A DNA stretch of 64,000 nucleotides, taken from contig NZ_KK366035.1 in the NCBI RefSeq assembly GCF_000686885.1, forward strand, positions 1-64,000, given 5' to 3'. Origin of the DNA: Flavobacterium sasangense DSM 21067 (GTDB lineage Bacteria; Bacteroidota; Bacteroidia; Flavobacteriales; Flavobacteriaceae). Position numbers and translations under genes: made by a program. Shown piece by piece: positions 1-8,470 of this stretch. The notes under the pieces are model-generated. The model was not told the DNA's origin, ran no database searches, and was given only the letters and a program-made list of their open reading frames with translations. The stretch's first letter is position 1. Each line of letters opens with the position of its first letter.

Positions 1-262
1 GTTCTACTACTTCATCACTTGTGGCTTCCCTTGTGGTATCGCCTGCTAAACGCTTTTTACCAGCTTCTAAAAACTCTTTATTCCATTTGTAAAACTGAGA
101 TTCATTAATTGAATACTTACGACATAATTCTGCAACTGACATTTCTGCACGTAAAGCTTCCATTACAATTTGGATTTTCTGTTCGGAACTAAAGATTCTT
201 CGTGTATTTCTACGAATGTCTTTGATGAAATTCTCTGCTGTTTTTTTCTTAGGTGTTTTCAT
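1..262 (-). CDS. IS3-family transposase OrfA (partial, runs off left edge)
   Basis: The minus strand from an ATG at 262 reads an 87-residue open frame that is still open at the window edge. It begins MKTPKKKTAENF and has a helix-turn-helix of the HTH_Tnp_1 type at about residues 42-60 (SVAELCRKYSINESQFYKW). This is the DNA-binding first ORF of IS3-type elements. The catalytic DDE OrfB is normally made by frameshifting from this frame and would lie outside the window. I assign the family from the protein pattern. The exact IS cannot be named from this fragment. Confidence 0.8.
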   Translation of the reverse strand, partial: MKTPKKKTAENFIKDIRRNTRRIFSSEQKIQIVMEALRAEMSVAELCRKYSINESQFYKWNKEFLEAGKKRLAGDTTREATSDEVVE

Positions 263-322
263 ACTATTTCAAAGTTAATAATTTTTGAAAACACTCTCTT
301 AGTTTTGAACTAAATCAGTCCA
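1..322 (-). mobile_element. Right end of an IS3-like insertion sequence
   Basis: The transposase ORF starts at 262. The 60 bases outside it would hold the terminal inverted repeat, which on the minus strand reads roughly TGGACTGATTTAGTTC from about 322. The other end is off the window, so neither the inverted repeat nor the target duplication can be confirmed. The end is placed at 320-325 because the KAP-like gene frame becomes continuous there. Confidence 0.55.
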
Positions 323-326
323 CTTT

Positions 327-3068
327 TTGCTGACGATTTACAATATATATAAATCAGTTCCTTATTTATTTTTGCTATTTAGCTTGATTTTGTTTTTAAT
401 ATCATTTCGTAATGATTATAAAGTAAATTATAAAAAAGACAAGAAAGACAAATCAAAACTTACTTTTTGGGAACTTATTGGCAAGAGTTTTTATTGGGTT
501 TCAGGAGAAAAATTAGAATCAAATTCAGATGAAACTATAACAGAGATTGAACCCTCTAATTTGAGATTTAGAAACTTTTTGAATGACATAGATACTGAAT
601 TAATTGCCAATAAAAAAACACTTATTCTTACCATAGATAATACAGATAGGTTGACAAGTGAAAAATTGAAAAGTATTTGGTCAACTATAAATATTTTTTT
701 TGCTGAAAACAACAATTCAATTTTTTTAAAAAATATATGGTTAATAATACCATATGATTCCAAAAAAGTTATTGATTCTTTTAAAGAAGAAAATATAGGC
801 ATTGGTCTTTTGGAAAAAACATTTGCTTTAACTTTTAAAGTACCTCCTCCTTTAATTTCAAATTGGGAGTTATTCTTTAAATTGTGTTTTAATAAATCAT
901 TTGATAAAATTAATATTAATGAAAAGGAATATGAAATTGAAATTTTATTAAGAGTTTATGAAAATTATGAAAAAGAGATAACCCCGAGAAGAATAATAAA
1001 CTTTATTAATCAACTTGCAACATATTACATTCAAAACCCTAAAATTGAATTAAGATATTTTTCAATAGTGATATTAAAAAAAGACATACTTTTCAATGGC
1101 ATAATAAATGAAAACATCATAAATAGAAGTAAGTATTTAGAAAAATTAGACACATTTTTTACTGAAGATGTAAATCTTGAACTTAACTTAGCTAAAGTCA
1201 TTTATGGAGTTGATAAAGACATAGATGCTCAAGAATCATTGTTACACAATGTAATTGAAGAAAGGTTAAAGAATTTCAAAGAATTTGATAATGATGTTTT
1301 AAGTCTACCATATTTTTACACCTATTTTCACAAATACTTCAAAAAGTTTATTGATAGTTCAGGAATGGAAGGTTTTATAAATGATAAATATTTTGATGAT
1401 GTGACAAATATTTTAAATCATCTTGAACCTTTTTTTATTCAAGAAAATAAGAAAAGTATATTTAAAGATTTATGGGAGTATTATTATAAGAAAATAGCAA
1501 AAAATAGATTTACAATTTTCAATGAAACTGTAATTGGTGTTTGTAAAAGTTGCTCTAAAAAATCAAAAATTGAATTAATCAATAAATCATTAGTCAGTAT
1601 AATTGGAGATAATTCACAAGAAATAAATGGATTCCCAAAAGAAAATCAAATTTTATATATTAATTTTTTAAAGGAGGTTGACTCTTTTATAGCTCAAGAT
1701 AAAAATTTTAGTTTTAAAGATTTAACTATTAATGAACAAGAAATACTTGCTGAATTAATAATTAATTTAATAAGTGAAGACAAAGAACTTTATAAAAAAA
1801 TTAAAGTTAAGTTATCAATTGAAAATTTAAAAGCATTCCTGATTGATGAACCATTCGATGAAAATCTGAACTCAACTAAATTGATTCAATATAAAAATGA
1901 ACTTTCATTTTTAAGTCAAGAAGAAAATCTAAATTTTATAGAAAAAAATGTAAACACCAATTGGATAAATAGAACTTTTAATAGTTTAGAAGAAATTGAG
2001 GCACTAGTCTTTTATCATAATATTTTCAGTAATATTAATATTGATAAAATTTCAAATGTTTCATTTTCATCCATTGTTGATTTAATTCTAAAAGCAGATA
2101 AAAATATTGATTTGACAAATGCATTTCTATTAATTTTCATTAATTATAATCAAGCAAAAACAAATAATATTGCAAGTGAATTTAATCAGGCTTTAGCTAG
2201 ATTTGATGGTATTACTTATCAAAATATGACAAAAAAAGTCAAACAATATTCTACTTATGAAAAGTTATACAAAGTTTTAGATTTATGCATTCAATTTGAT
2301 AAAAATGAAAACATTAAAGATTTTGCATCAAACTTATTAAAGTTAAACACTTTTAAATTAAATAATGAAAGTTTTAATTGGATTTTAGAGAATTATACAA
2401 TTCTAAATTCAAGAGTTTTAAATTTTAATGATTTCAATCTTTATGACTACTTAAATAGAAATGCTAAAAATCATGAAATTGTAATTGAAAATATTGATAT
2501 TGAATTAATTATTAAATCAAGTAAATTTTTAAACACAGAATTAATTGAAAAAGCAAATAATTATCTTTTAAATAATATTAGAAGCAATAGAGCTTTTCTT
2601 CAAAATACTACTACAAGAGAATATAAGCTTTTTGAAAAACTTTTAGATTTAGACAAGATAAAAAAGGAATTTTTTGATGAAACTTTCATTCTCTCATTTA
2701 TAAATTTAGTTGCAAATAACAATACCCAAATTCAAATCCCAAGTCAACTAATTCTTAAAATTAAGTCAAAAATTGATTCAAAAAAGCTAAATTCCCTAAT
2801 AGAATCAAACTTGAATAGAATTATCAATAGAAATAATATTTATATTTTATCTCCTGAAATTTTCACTTTTTTCAACAGAATTCCAGCTAATTACAAAAAT
2901 AGAATTTTACAAATAATTATAAATAATATTGATTTTTATAATGAACAATTTTTAAATCAAGTTATGATTTCACAAAATGCTAGTTTGATTAATTCCTTGA
3001 AAAATAATTTATTAAATCATCAAGATGATGAGATTAAGGAATTAGCTGCTAAAAAAGGAATCCTTTAG
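327..3068 (+). CDS. KAP-like P-loop NTPase, 5' end removed by the IS
   Basis: The open frame of 913 residues has only a TTG as first start, placed right at the IS boundary. Residues 11-26 form a hydrophobic helix. Residues 98-105 (TLILTIDN) followed by DRL look like a Walker B strand, and the ITPRRIINFINQLATYY stretch resembles the sensor region of KAP-family NTPases. No Walker A is present. In KAP proteins the membrane helices lie between Walker A and B, so what remains looks like a gene that lost its Walker A and first helices. The long C-terminal part is Asn/Ile/Lys-rich with no domain I recognise. KAP proteins include phage-exclusion factors such as PifA. The product is probably non-functional as an ATPase, although the frame is otherwise intact. 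Confidence 0.6.
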   Translation: MLTIYNIYKSVPYLFLLFSLILFLISFRNDYKVNYKKDKKDKSKLTFWELIGKSFYWVSGEKLESNSDETITEIEPSNLRFRNFLNDIDTELIANKKTLILTIDNTDRLTSEKLKSIWSTINIFFAENNNSIFLKNIWLIIPYDSKKVIDSFKEENIGIGLLEKTFALTFKVPPPLISNWELFFKLCFNKSFDKININEKEYEIEILLRVYENYEKEITPRRIINFINQLATYYIQNPKIELRYFSIVILKKDILFNGIINENIINRSKYLEKLDTFFTEDVNLELNLAKVIYGVDKDIDAQESLLHNVIEERLKNFKEFDNDVLSLPYFYTYFHKYFKKFIDSSGMEGFINDKYFDDVTNILNHLEPFFIQENKKSIFKDLWEYYYKKIAKNRFTIFNETVIGVCKSCSKKSKIELINKSLVSIIGDNSQEINGFPKENQILYINFLKEVDSFIAQDKNFSFKDLTINEQEILAELIINLISEDKELYKKIKVKLSIENLKAFLIDEPFDENLNSTKLIQYKNELSFLSQEENLNFIEKNVNTNWINRTFNSLEEIEALVFYHNIFSNINIDKISNVSFSSIVDLILKADKNIDLTNAFLLIFINYNQAKTNNIASEFNQALARFDGITYQNMTKKVKQYSTYEKLYKVLDLCIQFDKNENIKDFASNLLKLNTFKLNNESFNWILENYTILNSRVLNFNDFNLYDYLNRNAKNHEIVIENIDIELIIKSSKFLNTELIEKANNYLLNNIRSNRAFLQNTTTREYKLFEKLLDLDKIKKEFFDETFILSFINLVANNNTQIQIPSQLILKIKSKIDSKKLNSLIESNLNRIINRNNIYILSPEIFTFFNRIPANYKNRILQIIINNIDFYNEQFLNQVMISQNASLINSLKNNLLNHQDDEIKELAAKKGIL

Positions 3069-3224
3069 CAACTATAATATTTATTTTTGAGGTCAATTAA
3101 TATTAGAAAAAACAATTTTAATTGTCAGTTTGCGGTGATTAACTTTCCTATTCACCGCATAATTTACTGTAAATAATTTCCCTTTTCATTTTGAAAAAAT
3201 TATAGACAACATTTAAAACTTACT

Positions 3225-3324
3225 TTTTTGCAAGTTAAACTTTAGAAACACAAGATAAAACTTGCAAAAATGATTGTTATTTAAAACAAAAAGGTTAATT
3301 TTGTATAGAATAACAATCATTTTT
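3225..3324 (+). promoter_or_regulatory. hipBA promoter with two inverted-repeat operators
   Basis: Two perfect inverted repeats lie before hipB. TTTTTGCAAGTT (3225-3236) pairs with AACTTGCAAAAA (3259-3270). AAAAATGATTGTTAT (3266-3280) pairs with ATAACAATCATTTTT (3310-3324). A Bacteroidota promoter fits inside the second one: TTG at 3274-3276, 19 bases, then TAATTTTG at 3296-3303. HipB-type repressors bind such palindromes, so autorepression is likely. The arms of the second repeat cover both the -33 box and the probable transcription start. Confidence 0.7.
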
Positions 3325-3326
3325 GT

Positions 3327-3617
3327 ATGAAGACTAAAAAGCAATCTATTTTTCCTAAGTACAATTTAGTACTTGAAAAAATGGGAGAAAACATAAAGGT
3401 AGCCCGTAAAAGACGTAAGTTGACAATGATACAAGTTGCTGAACGTGCTGATATTTCTCGTTCCACATTGTACTTGATTGAATCTGGGAATTCAGGTGTG
3501 GCAATGGGTGCTTACTTTAATGTTTTAAGAGTGTTAGGTCTTCAAGACGATTTTTTAAAGTTAGCAGCCGATGATGAATTAGGTAGAAGACTACAAGACC
3601 TTGAACTTTTAAAGTAA
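3327..3617 (+). CDS. hipB: HipB-like XRE-family antitoxin/repressor
   Basis: The 96-aa protein has a Cro/C1 helix-turn-helix at about residues 20-70 (the stretch ISRSTLYLIESGNSG is the recognition-helix region). It is followed 6 bp later by a HipA-family kinase, the standard order of hipBA modules. By family knowledge it neutralises HipA and represses the operon. The inverted repeats upstream are suitable operators. The size is normal for HipB. Functional state is inferred, not shown. Confidence 0.85.
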   Translation: MKTKKQSIFPKYNLVLEKMGENIKVARKRRKLTMIQVAERADISRSTLYLIESGNSGVAMGAYFNVLRVLGLQDDFLKLAADDELGRRLQDLELLK

Positions 3618-3623
3618 TAAAAT

Positions 3624-4877
3624 ATGGCACTTAATAAAACTGATATATATGTTTATGCCGATTGGGTTGGTATGGAAGAACCAAAAATTATAGGTGTATT
3701 ATCAGCTCAACAAGCAAAAGGTAAAAAAGCCTTTAGTTTTGAGTATGATACAATTTGGCTTAAAACAGGACAAAAGTTTTTACTAGACCCGGACATTACT
3801 TTATTTCCAGGTTCGCAATATCCTTATCAGAAAGAAAACTTCGGTATTTTTTTAGATAGTATGCCCGATACTTGGGGTAAAACACTAATGAGACGTAAAG
3901 CAGCACAATGGGCTAAAGAAAATAAAACAAAAACACCAACACTTTACGATATAGATTTCCTTTTAGGCGTTTACGATGAAAGTAGAATGGGTGCACTACG
4001 CTTTAAAATTGATCCAAATGGCGATTTTCTAGATAATAACAAGATTGCTTCAACTCCACCTTGGTCGTCAATTAGAGAGCTTCAAAATGCGGCTGAAAGC
4101 ATTGAAGATGATAAAGACAATGATGAAATACGAAAATGGCTTTCTATATTAATTGCACCAGGTTCTTCTTTAGGGGGTGCACGACCAAAAGCAAATATCT
4201 TAGATACGGATAAAAGTTTGTGGATAGCCAAATTTCCATCGAAATCAGATACTATAGATAAAGCAGCTTGGGAGTATTTGGCTTATGAATTAGCTGTAAA
4301 GTCAGGAATTGAAATGTCTTCTTGTCGTATAGAAAGAATTATGGGTAACTATAATACCTTTTTTACAAAACGCTTTGATAGAGAAAATGGAAAAAGAATC
4401 CATTTTGCTTCAGCAATGACTATGACTGGGAATAATGAAGATATTATAAGAGATAATCAACCAAGTTATTTAGAAATTGCAGAGTTTATAAGTAACTATG
4501 GCGTTAATATAGAGAAAAATTTACATCAATTATGGCGTAGAATAATTTTTAATATTGCTATTTCAAATACAGATGACCATTTAAGGAATCACGGTTTTAT
4601 ACTAACTAATGAGGGTTGGATATTATCGCCAGCTTACGATTTAAATCCTTCAATAGATAAAGATGGATTATCTTTAAATATTGATATGGATAATAACGAA
4701 TTAGATTTTGACTTAGCTAAGAGTGTCGGTAATTACTTCAGACTTGATGACAAGCAAATGAATTCTATAATTGAAGAGGTTAAAAGCGTTGTAAGTGGAT
4801 GGGAGGTTGTAGCTAATAAAATTGGAATTTCAAGAAATGAACAACAATTAATGGGTAAAGCTTTTAATTTTAGTTAG
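3624..4877 (+). CDS. hipA: HipA-family serine/threonine kinase toxin
   Basis: The 417-aa protein has the HipA hallmarks in order: an N-terminal subdomain, the glycine-rich loop GSSLGGARPKA (about residues 176-186), the ATP-binding lysine in WIAKFPSK, the catalytic loop NTDDHLRNH (about 317-325) and the metal-binding LSPAYDLNPS. HipA of E. coli phosphorylates glutamyl-tRNA synthetase and stops translation. Other HipA relatives use other substrates, and the substrate here is unknown. The length is close to full HipA, and key residues look intact, so it should be active. It is translated with hipB as an operon. It lies left of the att repeat and therefore probably belongs to a different element than the island at 4950-21982. 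Confidence 0.9.
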   Translation: MALNKTDIYVYADWVGMEEPKIIGVLSAQQAKGKKAFSFEYDTIWLKTGQKFLLDPDITLFPGSQYPYQKENFGIFLDSMPDTWGKTLMRRKAAQWAKENKTKTPTLYDIDFLLGVYDESRMGALRFKIDPNGDFLDNNKIASTPPWSSIRELQNAAESIEDDKDNDEIRKWLSILIAPGSSLGGARPKANILDTDKSLWIAKFPSKSDTIDKAAWEYLAYELAVKSGIEMSSCRIERIMGNYNTFFTKRFDRENGKRIHFASAMTMTGNNEDIIRDNQPSYLEIAEFISNYGVNIEKNLHQLWRRIIFNIAISNTDDHLRNHGFILTNEGWILSPAYDLNPSIDKDGLSLNIDMDNNELDFDLAKSVGNYFRLDDKQMNSIIEEVKSVVSGWEVVANKIGISRNEQQLMGKAFNFS

Positions 4878-4884
4878 ATTTTAA

Positions 4885-4904
4885 ACGGCAACAAAAACGG
4901 CAAC
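4885..4904 (+). repeat. Direct repeats next to att copy (candidate integrase arm sites)
   Basis: ACGGCAAC occurs twice with a 12-bp period (4885-4892 and 4897-4904), 8 bp after hipA. The same layout (short direct repeats, hairpin, core) occurs beside the right att copy. I read this as the right-hand arm sites of an element lying to the left. That role is inferred. Confidence 0.45.
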
Positions 4905-4912
4905 CAAAAATA

Positions 4913-4946
4913 AAAAACCCTATAAAATAAATACTTTACAGGGTTT
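4913..4946 (+). terminator. Hairpin terminator after hipA, adjacent to att core
   Basis: The arms around AAACCCT and AGGGTTT enclose an AT-rich loop, and the 3' arm ends in TTTT. It lies 36 bp after the hipA stop and ends 4 bp before the att core. It probably terminates hipBA and insulates the junction. Confidence 0.6.
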
Positions 4947-4949
4947 TCT

Positions 4950-4965
4950 GTGGAGTCGCCGAGAA
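4950..4965 (+). repeat. Left attachment-site copy (16 bp of the ssrA 3' end)
   Basis: GTGGAGTCGCCGAGAA is identical to 21967-21982, which is the 3' terminus of the tmRNA gene in reverse complement. Integrases that use tRNA or tmRNA genes leave such a duplicate at the far end of the element. Identity stops directly after the 16 bases. The integrase gene starts about 200 bp inside this copy. Confidence 0.85.
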
Positions 4966-5093
4966 CACTATTATCAAAACTCATAAAATTAACAAATCAT
5001 ACAAAACAACTATTTTTAATAAAAACTCAATAAATTCAATACCTTACAAGTGTATTGATATTGGATATGTTTGAATTGGTTTTGATGTGTTTG

Positions 5094-5130
5094 AATAATT
5101 GTTGGGAAGATGTTGGGAAGATGAGGGGAA
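5094..5130 (+). repeat. Left-end repeats of the island (candidate integrase arm sites)
   Basis: GTTGGGAAGAT is repeated with an 11-bp period at 5101-5120 within AATAATTGTTGGGAAG. A diverged copy, AATAATTGTTGGGAAA followed by TCGGGAA 11 bp later, lies at 21885-21910 at the other end. Matching repeats just inside both ends suit arm-type integrase binding sites. This role is inferred from position. Confidence 0.5.
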
Positions 5131-5166
5131 ATTCGTATATTTGATAAAGCAATTAAGAAATCAATT

Positions 5167-6402
5167 ATGGCACGAATTAAAGTACTTTTGAAATCAAAAA
5201 ACAACCCTGCACCAATTTACATTAGACTTTCTGATGGTAGAAATGTTGATGTAATGGCTAAAACCAATTATAGTATCAATCCTTCTGATTGGAGCTCTAC
5301 AAAACAAGAACCCAAAGATCTAAAAGACATACATTATGCCAATCTTAATTCTGAGCTTGTAGCTTTAAAAAGCAATTTGCTCAAATACTACAACAAAACA
5401 AATAATAACTTATTAATTAATACCCAATGGTTAAAGGATTTTTTAAATCCTGCTATTGAAGTAATTGAAGAACAAAAATTACCAACAACCTTAGTTGAGT
5501 ATATTGATTTTTATATTGATTATCGTAAGCACGAAATAAAAGAAACTTCACGTAAAAAGTTTAATGTTATAAAACATAAAATGGAGAGGTTTCAGAAGAA
5601 AAGAAAAAAGCCTATTCTTATAAGTGATATTAACGAAAACTTCAAAAATGAATTTGTTGAATATTATAAAGCTGAAGGATATGCGCAAAACACAATGCAA
5701 AGAGAATTAGTTTTTATTAAAACATTTTGCAAACATGCACGCCATTTAGGGCTAGAAACACACCCACAATTAGACAATTTAAGATTAGATAGGGCAAAGG
5801 TTGAAAAAATATATTTAAGCTTTGAGGAGTTAGAAAAAATAGAAAATATTAAAGAAGGTAAATTGTCTGAAAGTCTAGAAAATGCAAAAGACTGGTTAAT
5901 TATTAGTTGTTACACAGGGCAAAGAGTATCTGATTTTTTAAGATTTACCAAAGAAATGATTAGAGTTGAAAACGGAAAGCACTTATTAGAGTTTACACAG
6001 CAAAAAACAAATAAAATAATGACCATTCCAATACATAAAAAAGTATTAGAAATTTTAGAGAAAAGAAACGGTGATTTTCCTTATACTATTTCAGACCAAA
6101 AATATAATGATTATATAAAAAAGGTTTGTGAAGTAGCTGAAATTAACAACAATATTATTGGTAGTAAAAAAGTAGAAACTGCAACTGATAGTGGTATTTA
6201 CAGAAAAAAAACGGATACATATAAAAAATATGAATTAGTATCTTCTCACATTGGTAGACGCTCTTTTGCTACAAATTTTTACGGTAAAATTCCAACAACT
6301 TATCTAATCTATGTAACAGGGCATACAACAGAAGCAATGTTTTTAACTTACATCGGTAAGAGTAACAAGGATATTGCAATGGAGTTAACAAATTACTTTT
6401 AA
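5167..6402 (+). CDS. Tyrosine recombinase / phage-type integrase
   Basis: The 411-aa protein has an N-terminal arm-DNA-binding domain (residues 1-75, Arm-DNA-bind_5 style), a SAM-like core-binding domain (about 100-190) and a C-terminal catalytic domain. The catalytic residues are visible: Arg in CYTGQRVSD (about 253), HxxR in SSHIGRRS (about 361-364), His in VTGHTTE (about 386) and the nucleophile Tyr in FLTYIGK (about 395). It should catalyse site-specific recombination between the element and the ssrA 3' end. It points inward from the left att copy. The ATG at 5167 is preceded by the repeat sites, with no other start needed. Confidence 0.93.
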   Translation: MARIKVLLKSKNNPAPIYIRLSDGRNVDVMAKTNYSINPSDWSSTKQEPKDLKDIHYANLNSELVALKSNLLKYYNKTNNNLLINTQWLKDFLNPAIEVIEEQKLPTTLVEYIDFYIDYRKHEIKETSRKKFNVIKHKMERFQKKRKKPILISDINENFKNEFVEYYKAEGYAQNTMQRELVFIKTFCKHARHLGLETHPQLDNLRLDRAKVEKIYLSFEELEKIENIKEGKLSESLENAKDWLIISCYTGQRVSDFLRFTKEMIRVENGKHLLEFTQQKTNKIMTIPIHKKVLEILEKRNGDFPYTISDQKYNDYIKKVCEVAEINNNIIGSKKVETATDSGIYRKKTDTYKKYELVSSHIGRRSFATNFYGKIPTTYLIYVTGHTTEAMFLTYIGKSNKDIAMELTNYF

Positions 6403-6438
6403 ATTTATTTTTTATAAATTCACGCTTTATTTTTTTAT

Positions 6439-7797
6439 ATGGTTCCAGATATTAACAGAAAAATTTCCTTTACACTTAAAGAGTATAAAGAGGACTATAA
6501 TATTTTATTACAAGAATATTTATCTAAGCATGAAGACTTTGAAGAAAAACAATTTATTGAATTAGAAATTGATTTCTATAATCTTTGCTACAGTAATGCT
6601 AATCTAATAAAGTCATATTACGATGGCAAGTATATCTATTCTGTCAATGGTGGTCATTGTGAGGTGCTAATACCAAAAATATATGATAGTTTAGTAACAT
6701 TTAAAGATGAAAATGACGGCTGGGATATTGAGTTAAGTTTAAAATATAAGGCGACTTTTGAAAAAATAATAAGCTTCTTAAGAGATAAACAAAATAATTT
6801 GGGTAAGAAAATCAACAGTATTAAAAATATTGAAGTTATACCTAGTGAACCATTGAACAAATTTTATCCTAACCTTATTAATGATCCATTATTTTTTGAA
6901 GGTAATGATTATGTTAAAATTAAAAATGACTTTGTAGAAGAGTATCAATCAAGAACTTCACACCTTTCAGGTGATGAAGATTTTTTGTTTTTTGAAGCTG
7001 ATGAAGAATTTACACATTGGGAAGAAACCAAAAAAACAGAAATAAAGAATGAATTTATAAAATTGACAAAGCAATTAAATAAAGACAATATCTTTTTTTT
7101 CGGATGCTCTTTCGAAAATTATAAAAACAATTATTTAAAAAGATTAAATCTATTTCTTGAAAATTACGATGATACTTCCGAAACAGATTTTATACAAAGT
7201 GAAAAAACTTTCCTTCAGAATTTAATGTATGATTTTGAGAATGGAACAGGTGATGTTTACGAATTTTCAAAGTCTGATGTAGAAGTTTATAAAAAAGCTA
7301 GCTATGTTGTTTCAATGATAAGTTTTGAGCAATATTGTTATTCTAACAATAAAAAGATGAGCTTTTTAGAAGAAAAACTTTTAGGTAATAATAATTTTAA
7401 AAAAGAAGAAGTAAACATTATTGAAAAAACCGAATCACTTACAACAACTATAAATTTGAATGATAGTTTTATAAATGATATAATTCTAGAAAAATTGGAA
7501 GATGTACTGTCTAATGTAAATACAACTCAGTACGGTTTACTAGTTGATATGCTTAATAAATATTTCCAAAATGACAGAGTTTCATTTAAAGTAAATAAAA
7601 TTAATCTAGGTAGAATTAATAAAAAGAAAGTTGGTTGGGCTTTAAAAGAAATCTATACTACAATAACAAATGAAGGTTTGACTTATGAATATTTAGCTTT
7701 TCTTAAAGAGAATGTTCTACTTTTTAAGGATGTAGAATTAAATAAAGACGACTTTTTTTACTGTAATTTATATAAATATTTCACCACAAAAGTCTGA
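6439..7797 (+). CDS. Unknown protein downstream of integrase
   Basis: The 452-aa protein is acidic and lysine-rich. It has no signal peptide, no membrane helix and no catalytic motif I recognise. The N-terminal half contains patches rich in Asp/Glu and aromatic residues (DEDFLFFEADEEF). The C-terminal third (about 340-440) is predicted helical and ends in a stretch resembling a small helix-turn-helix (GRINKKKVGWALKEIY). It starts 36 bp after the integrase and is probably cotranscribed with it, so a role in excision control or element maintenance is possible but unsupported. I cannot assign a function. Confidence 0.7.
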   Translation: MVPDINRKISFTLKEYKEDYNILLQEYLSKHEDFEEKQFIELEIDFYNLCYSNANLIKSYYDGKYIYSVNGGHCEVLIPKIYDSLVTFKDENDGWDIELSLKYKATFEKIISFLRDKQNNLGKKINSIKNIEVIPSEPLNKFYPNLINDPLFFEGNDYVKIKNDFVEEYQSRTSHLSGDEDFLFFEADEEFTHWEETKKTEIKNEFIKLTKQLNKDNIFFFGCSFENYKNNYLKRLNLFLENYDDTSETDFIQSEKTFLQNLMYDFENGTGDVYEFSKSDVEVYKKASYVVSMISFEQYCYSNNKKMSFLEEKLLGNNNFKKEEVNIIEKTESLTTTINLNDSFINDIILEKLEDVLSNVNTTQYGLLVDMLNKYFQNDRVSFKVNKINLGRINKKKVGWALKEIYTTITNEGLTYEYLAFLKENVLLFKDVELNKDDFFYCNLYKYFTTKV

Positions 7798-7825
7798 TTT
7801 TCAACTATACACCTATTACACCGTA

Positions 7826-7900
7826 AACACTTTTAAGTGTTCACTTTTTCCCACTTTTCCCACTTTGAATGTTTGTCGAATAATTTTAAAAAATATTCGA
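7826..7900 (+). promoter_or_regulatory. Putative operator region before the HTH genes
   Basis: This 75-bp space holds three small signals: an inverted repeat AACACTT-TT-AAGTGTT (7826-7841), a direct repeat of TTTTCCCAC (7846-7863), and a second inverted repeat TCGAATA (7876-7882) with TATTCGA (7894-7900). The last one ends one base before the ATG at 7902, so a protein bound there would block translation start or transcription. The helix-turn-helix proteins encoded next are the natural candidates. Confidence 0.5.
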
Positions 7901-7901
7901 T

Positions 7902-8189
7902 ATGCAAAACAATGCAATTTTACTTCAAACCCTAACTGTTGAGCAGCTTCAACAGCTAATAGGCACATCCGTTAGAAACGGAATTATTGAACTTCAAAAG
8001 GAAATTCAAACAAAAGACAATTCAGAAGAATTAATGACCAGAGAAGAAACCTGCCAATTTCTAAAAATTGATAGCAGCACTTTATGGGCATGGACAAACA
8101 ATGGTAAAGTCAAGGCTTATGGCATAGGTGCAAGACGTTATTACAAAAAGACTGAAATAATGGAATGTTTAACCCTATTAAAAAAGTAA
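7902..8189 (+). CDS. Helix-turn-helix (HTH_17/excisionase-like) protein 1
   Basis: The 95-aa protein has an N-terminal helical segment and a C-terminal winged helix of the MerR/excisionase type (about residues 43-92, from LMTREETCQFL through RRYYKKTEIMECL). Such small proteins in Bacteroidota elements act as recombination directionality factors or as regulators of the adjacent replication gene. It is 3 bp from a second HTH gene and 281 bp before the VirE-N/DUF3987 gene, in one operon. Which of the two HTH proteins is the excisionase cannot be told from the sequence. Confidence 0.8.
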   Translation: MQNNAILLQTLTVEQLQQLIGTSVRNGIIELQKEIQTKDNSEELMTREETCQFLKIDSSTLWAWTNNGKVKAYGIGARRYYKKTEIMECLTLLKK

Positions 8190-8192
8190 GCT

Positions 8193-8468
8193 ATGAATAA
8201 TTTTTATGACGATGCCGAAAAAGTATTAAAAAGGTTAGACGAAAGTGTTGCCTTATTAGTTGCACAAATGAAATTAGGTGGCAAATTAGATCCCGAAGAT
8301 GTTTTTTTTGATAACGGTGAATTTATGAAACTAATGAACATTAGTAAAAGAACAGCACAGGAATGGAGAAACAAGAAAATTATCGAGTTCTCTCAAGTAG
8401 GTAATAAAATCTATTACAGACTTTCAGATATCCAAAGATTACTAAATGATAACTATAATTCTAAGTAA
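8193..8468 (+). CDS. Helix-turn-helix (HTH_17/excisionase-like) protein 2
   Basis: The 91-aa protein has a winged helix-turn-helix in residues 45-90 (FMKLMNISKRTAQEWRNKK, then GNKIYYRLSDIQRLL). It is a diverged relative of the preceding gene, and tandem pairs like this are common in Bacteroidota mobile elements. The stop is 2 bp before the ATG of the replication-type gene, so translation is probably coupled. Likely roles are excision factor or DNA-binding partner of the replication protein, inferred from context. Confidence 0.8.
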   Translation: MNNFYDDAEKVLKRLDESVALLVAQMKLGGKLDPEDVFFDNGEFMKLMNISKRTAQEWRNKKIIEFSQVGNKIYYRLSDIQRLLNDNYNSK

Positions 8469-8470
8469 CA

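Noticed and set aside
327..3068. Intact KAP NTPase gene
   Set aside because: No Walker A and no ATG or family-typical N-terminus. The frame begins at the IS junction.
4950..4965. Second tmRNA or tRNA gene at the left att site
   Set aside because: Only 16 bases match. The flanking sequence does not form a tRNA-like structure.
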